In this document: piece by piece, positions 48,025 to 60,142 of the stretch
Position numbering within the stretch: position 1 is the stretch's first letter
Layout: every line of letters starts with the position of its first letter
NCBI GenBank assembly: GCA_032622095.1
Contig: CP136069.1
Coordinates: 48,090,194 to 48,154,193 of the forward strand
DNA from: Siphonodentalium dalli
Lineage: Eukaryota; Mollusca; Scaphopoda; Gadilida; Siphonodentaliidae
Reading direction: 5' to 3'
DNA length: 64,000 nucleotides
The notes under the pieces: generated by a model
What the model saw: only the letters and a program-made list of their open reading frames with translations
Told to the model about the DNA's origin: nothing
The model's database searches: none
Translations under genes and position numbers: made by a program

Positions 48025-48207
48025 CTACCCCCAAACATGAGGCAATTTCGAAGCAAAAATATCGCACGACGCCGCCAATAATTCGGGCCCCACTTTAAGG
48101 TACATATCCTCTGTGGAAAACGGGTTCTCGTCCATTTCCATTCGACAGACAGATTGATGATAAATCTTACGAATTTTACGAATTGCGTTTACACAGTCAG
48201 TTTTCAT
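48025..48207 (-). pseudogene. Hypothetical protein fragment
   Basis: A 60-codon frame, starting MKTDCVNAIRKIRKIYHQSV and including MEMDENPFSTEDMYL and ELLAASCDIFASKLP, has protein-like composition and ends at a stop. Decayed protein-like sequence continues downstream in another frame. I do not recognise the family. An exon or a broken mobile-element gene are both possible, and a chance frame cannot be excluded. Confidence 0.3.
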
Positions 48208-48289
48208 TTAGGATGAAGTGGTCTGTCAAATCCGCGTAAAGTCATCTTAATATAAATGCTGATAAAGACGAACTCTCTGTAATTGCATA

Positions 48290-48540
48290 GTCGCTATGGG
48301 GGAGTGGGAGTGAATGAACTTAGCCGCCAACATGGAGATTGGCTGCTCAATCCTAGTCTGCAGGGCGGAACCGACAACTCGAGAGGCGGGGCGAAAAGCA
48401 CAACTATCCAGTCTGTCTTATGATTGAGAAAAGGGACGAGAGAGGACTATTTCGTTTCGCGTAGTTCGCTGTAAATAGTGCCATATGCGACTTTGCTTCC
48501 TCACCCCATTCCATGCCGGTAACCATCGAAATATCAGCTT
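48290..48540. promoter_or_regulatory. GC-richer block with GC-box, possible promoter
   Basis: Contrasts with AT-rich surroundings. Contains CTGCAGGGCGGAACCG, CTCGAGAGGCGGGGCGAAAA (GC-box GGGGCG) and TTTCGTTTCGCGTAG. No gene start next to it was recognised on either strand, so this is only a candidate. Confidence 0.25.
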
Positions 48541-48954
48541 GTTATTGTGTAGCGTAATATAATGTCCGCCTGTATTTTGCAAGGTTGTTTCTTCAAAGGG
48601 GAATGTATCAGAATGTAGGTCCGGTTATTTACTTTAGTCTGAATTTAACGTGGGAATTTGTGTTATGGAATACTTTCCGAATTCGCTATTATTGTCGGAT
48701 TTGAACCGATATCTTAAGTTGATGTTTTAGCATTATGATTGTGAAGCGAGCAGCACTAAATCATATTTATCAAGAAATTGATATTGAATTATAAAATTGT
48801 GATATACAACACTAGCTTGTCTGTGAACGAATTACAAAAGCTCACTTAATTTAATAGCATGAAATGAGTGGGGAATATATATATATTATATCGCATTAAA
48901 TTTTTGCAAGTTTGATCATGAATAGGTGTTAATGTGCTTATTTTTACCAAAACA

Positions 48955-49262
48955 AAACAATTTAATGCAAAAATATCTTAATGTCCTTACAATTATACCT
49001 ATACGGTAATTAAGGCTCTCAAAAATAATTTAATCCTTAAAGAAAATAAATTAATGCCCTCACTTGTTGTTGGGTACATAATTTAATTGGATATTAAGAA
49101 CACTTAAATAAAAATTAATGCAAACATATCTTAATGCCCTTACAATTTTGCGTATGCGTAAATTAAGGCTATCAAAAATAATTTAATCCTTAAAGAAAAT
49201 AAATTAATGTCCTCAATTGTTGTTCAATACATAATTTAATTGGATATCAAGAACACTTAAAA
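48955..49262. repeat. Two-copy tandem repeat, 152-bp period, TTAATG-rich
   Basis: Units at about 48958 and 49110 share AATAATTTAATCCTTAAAGA, AAATAAATTAATG, TTGTTGTT and ATAATTTAATTGGATAT. Further TTAATGA words continue to about 49440. Confidence 0.85.
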
Positions 49263-49618
49263 AATTCAATGTTCGTCGCAGGGTTTTTAATGATTGCAGT
49301 CATTAATCTAGCATTAAAAGAAAAGAGTTAAGTCCATTTTAATGATGTTATTAAATGTATGAATAACAAGTATTAATGACCTATTTTAATGAATTTTAAT
49401 GAATTAATAACAAATTAACGCTATTTTGAAAACAATTTAATGAGATGTGCTTCCAGTAGTGTTACGTGGACTCGTACCATGCCTGTGGGTGCATGCATGC
49501 TATAATTTAATCAATTAAATTGTTTTTTTCATGACCCATATACGTGGCATAGATACATAGTATATACTATGTTCACGGTTTTATTAGGATTAAAGAATCA
49601 TGATTACATACCTCTCAC

Positions 49619-49659
49619 AAGAAGAAGAAGAAGAAGAAGAACAACAACAACAACAACAT
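49619..49659. repeat. (GAA)n(CAA)n microsatellite
   Basis: About seven GAA units followed by six CAA units. Confidence 0.95.
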
Positions 49660-52140
49660 AACTAGTCTAATTTAACATCGTTTCCCGCTTTGAACAAATG
49701 TTGAAAATATGACATATAAAATAGATCCATAGTTCACAAAGAATACCTTTCTGTTAATAAAAATAATGTTTGGTGTCCCTCTAAAACATCAATATGATAT
49801 GAAATAAATGTTAGAGTCTAAATAAAAAGTGAAATGGGTTTCGAAAAGTTTTTAGTCTGTATTCATGAATGTATCGTTAACAAGACTGTGACAATTTGAT
49901 AAAAAAAATAACGGTACTTTTTGTCCAACCACCATCAAATAGCTAAATCAGCGGGACCCACGGACACCATAGCATGATATTGTGTCCACTTTTTCCGATT
50001 TGTTGGTACATAATAGGCCAGTATACTTCCACACTGACAAGTTTTACTGGTATATTTTGCAGATATTTCAATATACATAGCCATATATGGTGCCAGAATA
50101 GGAACGGTAAAATGGATATCAAATGTATATTTACCAAAGCTAACGACGTGGGGAGTAACATTCCTGTATATAGTTCAACATGTAACCATGATGTTGGTTG
50201 ACATTTGTCTTCAATTACCAACATAGTTGATTCTTTCGAGATAGTTGAATGCTAATTCATATACAACACTAACAGCGTGCGAACACGGCCTAATTTAAGA
50301 TTTGTCTACGCAGATGAAAACACGTCCACCAGGTCAGGCACATCCTGAATACAACTATTATATAGTTATATATTTAACTATTATAGCTGAATTTTAACGT
50401 TCCATATATACTCTTTGCATGTTTTGTGGAAACTTTGGAATCGCGCACCCCAGTACACAGATAAATCGCACTGTTAGCAATATTGCAGCAAACGAAGAGT
50501 CTCCAGATATAATACGTTTCGAAACATTTTTTTTTGTGGTTGGGGGGGGGGGGGGGGTGGCTAACCTCGGGATGGTCGAATAGACCGATAGGTCTATTCC
50601 TTCACCCCTCGTGTTTATAGCTTTTATTAAGAAATTTCAAATATAACAAAACATAGCATTTTTTTACATAATTTTCTTGGATTCTTTTATTGCAGTGGTG
50701 GTGGTGGTCTTCTTGAATATGCAATCGTGCCATCGCTGTTGATCCAGGCGTTCTGATTGGTCTGGTCCTGTGTAGATTTGACGGTCTCTCAGCAGGTGGA
50801 ATTCATAGTTACTGCACTGGTATGGCTTTCCTTCTGAGTGGTGTTGAGAGATGACATTATGAGCCAACTTATTTTATTTAAAGGGACGGGCGGCCTTCAT
50901 TGTAGGTTATAATTTAGAAATAACATTTATCAAATTATGATAATTTCCTCAAGAATATACTAATGGTACAGCATAGTGATGATATGAATACGATATTATT
51001 CACAAAACACGCTTTTTGACAGAAAAAATTCAGGTGGAATGTTGTTAATATCTCGCAAAAAGCGCAGTGAATTGTTTATAAGCAGCGTCACGATATTGCG
51101 CCATTTCATTATTTAGAATCGCGCGCATTATATGTCGGTTGTTAAACTCCTAATTTGGTGCGTCTGCAACTTACAACTCACAATACTATCATAGTAAATT
51201 CCTCATTTGGTATGTATTACCATATATAGGTTAAGAGAATATATTAACTGGATTTAACAATATTAATCTCTCTGCAAGAACAATTATATTATGAACACGT
51301 TTTCTGTCTGATCATTTCCCAATCATGAAGTAACGTGGATTAGCTTGATTTTGAATTGACAGCGGGTAGAATGGGTCGATTAAAATAAAATTTGGTGTGC
51401 TTTGAATGCGATAGTTGGTGGCACCAATAACGTTATCTTCGTCTTCCACAGCGCAACGGAACATTTTCATTGGACGACCCAGTAGTCCTGAGTGTACATG
51501 GTTTTGTAACGTGTTTGGTGTTTGTTTACGTAACAAAGCGTACACACGTGACAATACAATGCAGTGTACGCAGTATTTATGATCGGTATAAGAAAGTATT
51601 TGTCTATTATATATTATTACCACTTTATAGGGCGTTCTCTAGGCCATTGATAATGTTTTTCGGGGCGTTCCAAATAGCGTATTGTTACCAAAACAGCGGG
51701 CCGCGGGCCGATAATGAGAAGCCTAGTTCAATATCGGCCCGCCGCCCGGAAACTATAGATCTCGTTTATTATCGCGAGAGTTACGTCCCTTCAACTTCCG
51801 ATATGGCGTGTTTATTTAAAGAAAATAATGGGAAGATGTATCCGATTTCCTCGACATTGTAGTGGTTTTATGATTGGAATTCACGCTATATGATTGAATT
51901 ATTGTATCAAGCGTAAGTATGCATTGATAATTTTAGCTGTCAATCTCTCATTGGTTGTTACTCGTCTACAATGCTGGGTTTTCCCCTGTCCTATTTTCGA
52001 GACTCCGTCAGTCCGTGTCAGCTGACAAGTCAAATGGTATCAAATTTAAATGTTCTTGAAAATATTTCTCTCTTAATCTACTTCATTGTTCCACTAAATC
52101 CTCAAATGGGTCAAATGTCCAAAACTGTGGTAATAATAGT
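49660..52140. other. No supportable gene
   Basis: Includes a 17-G run near 50540, a (GGT)n patch near 50697, and a GC-rich inverted patch at about 51698-51750 (GGGCCGCGGGCCGATA / TATCGGCCCGCCGCCC). Frames at 51312-51623 (-) and 51470-51862 (+) overlap each other and lack family signal. The minus frame has a protein-like patch (RPMKMFRCAVEDEDNVIG) and could be an unrecognised exon. Confidence 0.35.
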
Positions 52141-52317
52141 AATAACATGATTTCATCGGGCATTATGGTTTATTAACGGCCCTCTGGAATGATTAACAGC
52201 CCTCGGGCCTATTAGCGTCCCTCGACTTCGTCTCGGGCCGCTAATAGGCCCTTGGGATGTTAATCATTCCAGCCGGGCCGTTGATAAACCATAACGCCCT
52301 CAAAAATCATGTTATTG
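52141..52317. repeat. 177-bp inverted-repeat hairpin
   Basis: AATAACATGATTT at the left pairs with AAATCATGTTATT at the right, and inner blocks TATGGTTTAT, GGAATGATTAAC and GGGCCTATTAGCG have matching complements around a centre TTCGTCT. Resembles a palindromic MITE; no target duplication was recognised. Confidence 0.75.
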
Positions 52318-52750
52318 TTATAATATTCTTTCTGTTTATGGCGGTTTTAGCGGATGTGACTATATTGACAGCTATATATATATATATGCGTTGAAATTGG
52401 ATTGCAGAACACAAACCCACCCGGAAATGCGTGTGGTTGTCGTATTATTAGTGAATATATTTGTACGGTATATACATGTATCTGTAATAACGGCACAAGT
52501 ATGTCTTTCTAAATGGTCATTAACATGACGGCGCATTCGCAAATAATTTAGACTAATGCAATTATATTTGACTTCCTATTTGCTATTGACTTTGGGTCGT
52601 GCATCATGTTATTTCCTCACACTGGCAAAAGCAAACACGGTACCGCATAAGTGCGACACTGATTTTCAACCATTTTTTTGTGTGAACTGGATGATCCCCC
52701 TTTTATCAAAATAAAAAAACGCAATATCCATATTCAACTAGTATACTTAA

Positions 52751-53140
52751 CCCTTTACCCAACAAACCGGCCAAAACCGGCCAAATAAAGCTTCAACAGC
52801 GTAAAATATCTTCGGTCTGTCTCAATAGAACCATACAAATATGGATATCATTGGAACCGGCTCCTTGACCACATTGTGATAGTTACAGTTATGCCCTGTG
52901 CCAATGCATTCTCTTATATATGCGAGTCGACCATAGGTCGCCTCGCATATATAAGAGAATGCATTGGCCTAAAAAATCTTTTTTTAACACTTTTTAACAT
53001 TTTTTCTTACATTCTTTAACAATTTTATAATTTTTAATGTGTTAAGCCAATGCATTCTCTTATATATGCGAGGCGACCTATGGTCGGCTCGCATATATAA
53101 GAGATTGCATTGGCACAGGGCCGTTCTGTTGGGTAAAGGG
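52751..53140. mobile_element. piggyBac-like MITE with nested palindromes
   Basis: Flanked by TTAA at 52747-52750 and 53141-53144, with perfect 14-bp terminal repeats CCCTTTACCCAACA / TGTTGGGTAAAGGG. TTAA plus CCC-start termini is the piggyBac signature; no transposase is present. Inside are two 67-bp palindromes, 52901-52967 and 53047-53113, each self-complementary (CCAATGCATTCTCTTATATA...) and each the reverse complement of the other, around an 80-bp AT-rich spacer. Confidence 0.9.
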
Positions 53141-53549
53141 TTAAATGTAACTATAATAGTTTACTTCATGTTCTGCCTGACCTGCCCACACAGCCGGAAT
53201 ATCTATGTCGATATTTGGAAGGTTATTACACTATATGGGGCAGAGCTTTATGTCGTTTATGTTCATGTATATAGTTTTGTGTCAAGCACATATGGCCAGA
53301 TATGAAGAATGCGATTGTCATAGGTCGGCGGTATTTAGCATTGCAAGTTGTGTGATCCAGAGCTATATACGTGAATACACATGTACATTGTGATTACAGT
53401 CTATTCGACGTGCCAACTGTCGGCTCAATATCAGCAATATGTCTTACGGAGTGTTCAGACGAATCCGTTTCGTATGTTGTGTGTGTTGCGTTGAAACTGG
53501 ATTGCAGACGATAACACAATCACACAATAAGACATTAAGACGAATGCAA
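53141..53549. other. No gene seen
   Basis: Short overlapping plus frames without support. A GTTGAAACTGGATTGCAGA word (about 53490) recurs near 52393. Confidence 0.4.
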
Positions 53550-53550
53550 G

Positions 53551-55506
53551 GGTGTGACTAATTACCGCCCGGGACCGCCCGGGGACCGCCTGGGCGGCCC
53601 CACGAGCCCGTGGACACAATATCTCGACGGTATAACGTAGCGACATGCCATCTGAGGGCAACATAGAAAAATTTACTCGCTCGCTCGTCTCCGGCCGGTC
53701 ATATTAACCCCACAAATGCCGATATTGGCTAAAAGAGCCTGGGTGATTACTGGTGTCTTCGTGTGTGTTCAGACAGATTATTTTGGTGATTCTCGGTAGT
53801 GCAATAAGTGCAATACACCTGAGTGTTAATTCCATGTATTGACTCGTTGACGCGTCCACGGCCGATGTTATTAACCCCTCAAATTCCGGTAAAATAGTGT
53901 ATAAACAAAAGAACCTTGGAACCGCCCGGGACCGCCCGGGTGGCCCCATGGACCCATGGACACTATATCTCGACGTTATAACATAGCGACATACCCCACG
54001 AGGTCAACCTAGAAAATGTTACTCGCTCGCTCGACCCCGGCCGGTGTTATTAACCCTTCAAAATCCGACAAAATGGTATATAAACAAAAAGAACATTGGG
54101 ACCGCCCGGGACCGCCCGGGTGGCCCCACGTGCCCGTGGACACAATATCTCGACGTTATAACGTAACGACATACCCCACGAGGTCAACCTAGCAAATGTT
54201 ATTCGCTCGCTCGCTCGACCCCGGCCGGTGTTATTAACCCCTCAAAATCCGATAAAATGGTATATACACAAAAAGAACATTGGGACCGCCCAGGACCGCC
54301 CGGGTGGCCCCACGTGCCCGTGGACACAATATCTTGACGTTATAACGTAGCGACATACCCCACGAGGTCAACCTAGAAAATGTTACTCGCTCGCTCGACC
54401 CCGACCGGTGTTATTAACCCTTCAAAATCCGATAAAATGGTATATAAACAAAAAGAACACTGGGACCGCCCGGGACCGCCCGGGAGGCCCCATGGGCCCG
54501 TGGACACTATATATCGACGTTATAACGTAGCGACATACCCCACGAGGTCAACCTACAAAATGTTACTCGCTCGCTCTACTCCGGCCGGCGTTATTAACCC
54601 CTCAAAATCCGATAAAATGGTATATAAACAAAATAAACATTGGGACCGCCCGGGAGGCCCCATGGGCCCGTGGACACTATATCTCGACGTTATAACGTAG
54701 CGACATACCCCACGAGGTCAACCTACAAAATTGTACTCGCTCGCTCGACTCCGGCCGGCGTTATTAACCCCTCAAAATCCGATACAATGGTATATAAACA
54801 AAAAGAACATTGGGACCGCCCGGGACCGCCCGGGAGCCCCACGTGCCCGTGGACACAATATCTCGACGGTATAACGTAGCGACATGCCACCTGAGGGCAA
54901 CATAGAAAAATTTACTCGCTCGCTCGTCTCCGGCCGGTCATATTAACACCACAAATGCCGATATTGGCTAAAAGAGCCTGGGTGATTAATGGTGTCTTCG
55001 TGTGTTTTCAGACAGATTATTTTGGTGATTCTCGGTAGCGCAATAAGTGCAATACACCTGAGTGTTAATTCCATGTATTGACTCGTTGACGCGTCCACGG
55101 CCGATGTTATTAACCCCTCAAATTCACAATATATCGACGGTATAACGTAGCGACATGCCACCTGAGGGCAACGTAGAAAAATTTACTCGCTCGCTCGTCT
55201 CCGGCCGGTCATATTAACCCCACAAATGCCGATATTGGCTAAAAGAGCCTGGGTGATTAATGGTGTCTTCGTGTGTTTTCAGACAGATTATTTTGGTGAT
55301 TCTCGGTAGTGCAATATGTGCAATACACCTGAGTGTTAATTCCATGTATTGACTCGTTGACGCGTCCACGGCCGATGTTATTAACCCCTCAAATTCCGGT
55401 AAAATAGTGTATAAATAAAAGAACCTTGGAACCGCCCGGGACCGCCCGGACCCGTGGACACTATATCTGGACGTTATAACATAGCGACATACCCCACGAG
55501 GTCAAC
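53551..55506 (+). repeat. Foldback left arm, forward A/B monomers
   Basis: Order: variant A, B (about 53714), five A, variant A, truncated B (54954), variant A, B (about 55226), A. Frames spanning several monomers exist because the monomer is near a multiple of three; they occur on both strands and are not genes. Confidence 0.8.
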
Positions 55507-55516
55507 ATTGAACATT

Positions 55517-58515
55517 TTGAGGGGTTAATAACACCGGCCGGAGTCGAGCGAGCGAGTAACATTTTCTAGGTTGACCTCGCGTGGTATGTCGCTACGTTAT
55601 AACGTCGAGATATTGTGTCCACGTGTTCGTGGGGCCGTCCACGTGGGGCCGCCCGGGCGGTCCCAATGTTCTTTTTGTCTGTATACCATTTTATCGGATT
55701 TTGAGGGGTTAATAACGCCGGCCGGAGTCGAGGGAGCGAGTACAATTTTGTAAGTTGACCTCGTGGGGTATGTCGCTACGTTATAACGTCGAGATATAGT
55801 GTCCACGGGCCCATGGGGCCTCCCGGGCGGTCCCGGGCGGTCCCAATGTTCTTTTTGTTTATATACCATTTTATCGGATTTTGAGGGGTTATTAACACCG
55901 GCCGGAGTCGAGCGAGCGAGTAACATTTTGTAGGTTGACCTCATGGGGTATGTCGCTACGTTATAACGTCGAGATATTGTGTCCACGGGCACGTGGGGCC
56001 ACCCGGGCGGTCCCGGGCGGTCCCAATGTTCTTTTTGTTTATATACCATTTTGTCGGATTTTGAAGGGTTAATAACACCGGGCGGGGTCGAGCGAGCGAG
56101 TAACATTTTCTAGGTTGACCTCGTGGGGTATGTCGCTACGTTATAACGTCGAGATATAGTGTCCACGGGTCCATGGGGCCGCCCGGGCGGTGCCGGGCGG
56201 TTCCAAGGTTCTTTTATTTATACACTATTTTACCGGAATTTGAGGGGTTAATAACATCGGCCGTGGACGCGTCAACGAGTCAATACATGGAATTAACACT
56301 CAGGTGTATTGCACTTATTGCACTACCGAGAATCACCAAAATAATCTGTCTGAAAACACACGAAGACACCATTAATCACCCAGGCTCTTTTAGCCAATAT
56401 CGGCATTTGTGGGGTTAATATGACCGGCCGGAGACGAGCGAGCGAGTAAATTTTTCTACGTTGCCCTCAGGTGGCATGTCGCTACGTTATACCGTCGATA
56501 TATTGTGTCCACGGGCACGTGGGGCCACTCGGGCGGTCCCAATGTTCTTTTTGTCTATATACCATTTTATCGGATTTTGAGGGGTTAATAACGCCGGCCG
56601 GAGTCGAGCGATAGAGTACAATTTTGTAAGTTGACCTCGTGGGGTATGTCGCTACGTTATAACGTCGAGATATAGTGTCCACGGGCCCATGGGGCCTCCC
56701 GGGCGGTCCCGGGCGGTCCCAATGTTCTTTTTGTTTATATACCATTTTATCGGATTTTGAGGGGTTAATAACACCGGCCGGAGTTGAGCGAGTAACATTT
56801 TCTAGGTTGACCTCGTGGGGTATGTCGCTACGTTATAACGTCGACATATTGTGTCCGCGGACACGTGGGGCCACCCGGGCGGTCCCAATGTTCTTTTTGT
56901 TTATATACCATTTTGTCGGATTTTGAAGGGTTAATAACACCGGCCGGGGTCGAGCGAGCGAGTAACATTTTCTAGGTTGACCTCGTGGGGTATGTCGCTA
57001 CGTTATAACGTTGAGCTATAGTGTCCACGGGTCCATGGGGCCGCCCGGGCGGTCACGGGCGGTTCCAAGGTTCTTTTGTTTATACACTATTTTACCGGAA
57101 TTTGAGGGGTTAATAACATCGGCCGTGGACGCGTCAACGAGTCAATACATGGAATTAACACTCAGGTGTATTGCACTTATTGCACTACCGAGAATCACCA
57201 AAATAATCTGTCTGAAAACACACGAAGACACCATTAATCACCCAGGCTCTTTTAGCCAATATCGGCATTTGTGGGGTTAATATGACCGGCCGGAGACGAG
57301 CGAGCGAGTAAATTTTTCTATGTTGCCCTCAGGTGGCATGTCGCTACGTTATACCGTCGATATATTGTGTCCACGGGCACGTGGGGCCACCCGGGTGGTC
57401 CCGGGCGGTCCCAATGTTCTTTTTGTCTATATACCATTTTATCGGATTTTGAGGGGTTAATAACGCCGGCCGGAGTCGAGCGATAGAGTACAATTTTGTA
57501 AGTTGACCTCGTGGGGTATGTCGCTACGTTATAACGTCGAGATATAGTGTCCACGGGCCCATGGGGCCTCCCGGGCGGTCCCGGGCGGTCCCAATGTTCT
57601 TTTTGTTTATATACCATTTTATCGGATCTTGAGGGGTTAATAACACCGGCCGGAGTTGAGCGAGTAACATTTTCTAGGTTGACCTCGTGGGGTATGTCGC
57701 TACGTTATAACGTCGAGATATTGTGTCCACGGGCACGTGGGGCCACCCGGGCGGTCCCGGGCGGTCCCAATGTTCTTTTTGTTTATATACCATTTTGTCG
57801 GATTTTGAGGGGTTAATAACACCGGCCGGGGTCGAGCGAGCGAGTAACATTTTCTAGGTTGACCTCATGGGGTATGTCGCTACGTTATAACGTCGAGATA
57901 TTGTGTCCACGGGCACATGGGGCCACCCGGGCGGTCCCGGGCGGTCCCAATGTTCTTTTTGTTTATATACCATTTTGTCGGATTTTGAAGGGTTAATAAC
58001 ACCGGCCGGGGTCGAGCGAGCGAGTAACATTTTCTAGGTTGACCTCGTGGGATATGTCGCTACGTTATAACGTCGAGATATAGTGTCCACGGGTCCATGG
58101 GGCCGCCCGGGCGGTCCCGGGCGGTTCCAAGGTTCTTTTGTTTATACACTATTTTACCGGAATTTGAGGGGTTAATAACCTCGGTCGTGGACGTGTCAAC
58201 GAGTCAATACATGGAATTAACACTAAGGTGTATTGCACTTATTGCACTACCGAGAATCACCAAAATAATCTGTCTGAAAACACACGAAGACACCATTAAT
58301 CACCCAGGCTCTTTTAGCCAATATCGGCATTTGTGGGGTTAATATGACCGGCCGGAGACGAGCGAGCGAGTAAATTTTTCTATGTTGCCCTCAGGTGGCA
58401 TGTCGCTACGTTATACCGTCGAGATATTGTGTCCACGGGCCCGTGGGGTCGCCCGGGCGGTCCCGGGCGGTCCCCGGGCGGTCCCGGGCGGTCCCGGGCG
58501 GTAATTAGTCACACC
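55517..58515 (-). repeat. Foldback right arm, inverted A/B monomers in higher-order units
   Basis: Three higher-order blocks, each a run of A monomers, then B, then variant A. B starts at about 56206, 57068 and 58128. The outermost part contains five CCCGGGCGGT units in a row. Longer than the left arm by about 1 kb, so the foldback is asymmetric. Confidence 0.8.
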
Positions 58516-58779
58516 GGAATGCGATACGCCCGATACACGTACGTTGTTTCCGTTAAAGCACACAACCGATATATTCTATTTTCAACAAAATGTAAGCCGT
58601 AATAAAAAAAAAAGGCCGCTCGACCACAGAGTCCCCCAACACAGTGGCTTTATTTGGAGCGGAGGCTTTATAGAGATATATTATATGAACCAATACGTGT
58701 GCATTGTCTTGCAATTGAACTGCATACAATTAACCAGATCTAAAAAAAACTCTTAAAAATAGAAATATAACCTAAATTG

Positions 58780-59255
58780 GCATAATAGCAACACAGTTGG
58801 ACATATGTGACAAGTTACAAAAACATTGACTGGATAATGACGGAATAGAAGCTCGGACACAAGATGCGTCCCAGAAAGTACGATTCTATGTCGAAAAATG
58901 CCAAGAACTCCGCCAAAACGAGTCTGACCGAACTCCAGATCGCAGGTATGCAGGTTCCCATGGTGGTTGACATCTGTGTCATGTTTAAACAAAGTTGACT
59001 GGAGAATGACGAAATACAGGCTCGGACAAAAGATGCGTCCCAGGATGTACATGTACGATTCTAAGTGGAAATAAGGCAACAACTACGCCAAAATGACCGA
59101 AATCAAAATTGCAGGTGCGCATACTCCCAAGGTGGTTGATATCTGTGCCAAGTTTAAAACAAAAATTGACTATACAATGACAGAATACAGGCTCGGACAA
59201 AGTTGCGGACGGACACGCGGCAAGACGCACGGACGAGGTGTAAAATTCACCAGCA
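58780..59255. repeat. Three-unit interspersed repeat with GACG tail, ~170-bp period
   Basis: The anchors GACTGGATAATGACGGAATA, GACTGGAGAATGACGAAATA and GACTATACAATGACAGAATA lie at about 58828, 58998 and 59167, each followed by a GCTCGGACA word. It ends in GCGGACGGACACG. This is the same style as the repeat at the window start. Confidence 0.8.
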
Positions 59256-60035
59256 CTGTAACATCTACTCGGTTACAAATGCTAAACGTGGCAGTTGAAC
59301 CACACCACTGCGCGACGTGCAATTTGATATAGACACATCGGTGCCCCCGCGGAGCGTGGCTGTGGTAGTCAGAACGTTTATGAGGTGTAAATGAAGCATT
59401 ACGTGTCCGTCATCTCTAGTTTCATGGCAAGGTACTCCGCCTTGCAGCATCAACGCATGTGTTTCATCGGAATGCACCGAAGTATCAGTCCCATGTTGGA
59501 ATTCCATTCAACAATCACGTTCTAGACGAAGATTAACAAATTACACACTGTATAAATACACACGTCTGTCATTGACATACCGTTAGAATGTTAGTTACCG
59601 TTGGATGTCTTTACATTTACATTACATTTATAGAGACCGCCTCTTGTTATTGGATTCCTGGTATGATACAAAATAAAGAGCACTTATCTCAAATATGTCC
59701 GACAACAGCATGACACTTTGTATGGCATTGGCAACGTTTCTTTCAGTGTATGTAAACTATTTCGAACTTAGAAAAGGTACTTCGTGATTTATCGAGATAT
59801 ACGTGTTTGTCCCTCCTTCCATATCACGTACACATACATTTGTATGTGCATATGAACCATGCCAGTTCGAACAAAATAACAAGTACGCGTGGATAACTCC
59901 AGGTAACAAGCCACTGTTGATCCACAACTCACGATTCGTTGACCAAACATTGGCTTCCAATATTCCAGTAAGTGCAGTGGTATAGAGGTGTAAATATAGA
60001 AGGCCGATTACTTTTCTGTTCGGGAGGTCTTGATC
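59256..60035. other. No supportable gene
   Basis: A plus frame at 59803-59985 (including THTFVCAYEPCQFEQNNKYA) has protein-like composition and two Cys but no recognised family, and it could be an isolated exon. Otherwise unassigned. Confidence 0.35.
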
Positions 60036-60142
60036 CCTTGGTCACAGTCGTTAAATGCTTTGTCTGATCACCGAAGTTAAGCAACGTCGAGTTCTGTTAG
60101 TCCTTGAATGGGTAACTGACTTGGGATATTCCGGGTGCTGCA
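60036..60142 (+). pseudogene. 5S rRNA-derived sequence (pseudogene or 5S-SINE head)
   Basis: GTCTGATCACCGAAGTTAAG and GCAACGTCGAG match the 5S A-box region. TTAGTCCTTGAATGGGTAAC, CTTGGGATATTCCGGGTGCT and GC then follow the 5S C-box and 3' end, each with several changes. The 5' part (CCTTGGTCACAGTCGTTAAATGC) is more diverged. Substitutions in the C-box (TTGAATGGGTAAC for TTGGATGGGTGAC) and the lack of a T-run terminator directly after the 3' end argue against a working 5S gene. A molluscan 5S-headed SINE is possible. Confidence 0.85.

Larger units (their letters stand above)
53550..58516. mobile_element. ~5-kb foldback element with GC-rich satellite arms
   Basis: The ends are GGTGTGACTAATTACCGCCC (53551) and the complement GGGCGGTAATTAGTCACACC (58515). 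GAATGCAA (53542-53549) and GAATGCGA (58517-58524) may be an 8-bp target duplication with one mismatch. The left arm (to about 55506) carries about nine forward monomers and the right arm (from about 55517) about fourteen inverted ones. Monomer A is about 180 bp, built of repeated CCGCCCGGGA, CACGTG, ACGTTATAACGT, a CTCGCTCG run and TATATAAACAAAAAGAAC. Unit B (about 210 bp, GCCGATATTGGCTAAAAGAG...) occurs three times per arm, always next to a variant monomer with GACATGCCACCTGAGGGCAA. No transposase is present. The structure resembles Foldback/Galileo-type elements, but the family is unknown. Confidence 0.85.

Noticed and set aside
51470-51862. 130-codon plus-strand gene
   Set aside because: It crosses a GC-rich inverted repeat, overlaps another frame on the opposite strand and has no recognisable domain.
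54380-56106. Multi-monomer open frames of 100-170 codons in the foldback element (Pro/Arg-rich repeats such as DRPGPPGRPHGP)
   Set aside because: They exist because the monomer is close to 180 bp; equivalent frames run on both strands and in both arms, with no start context or domain.
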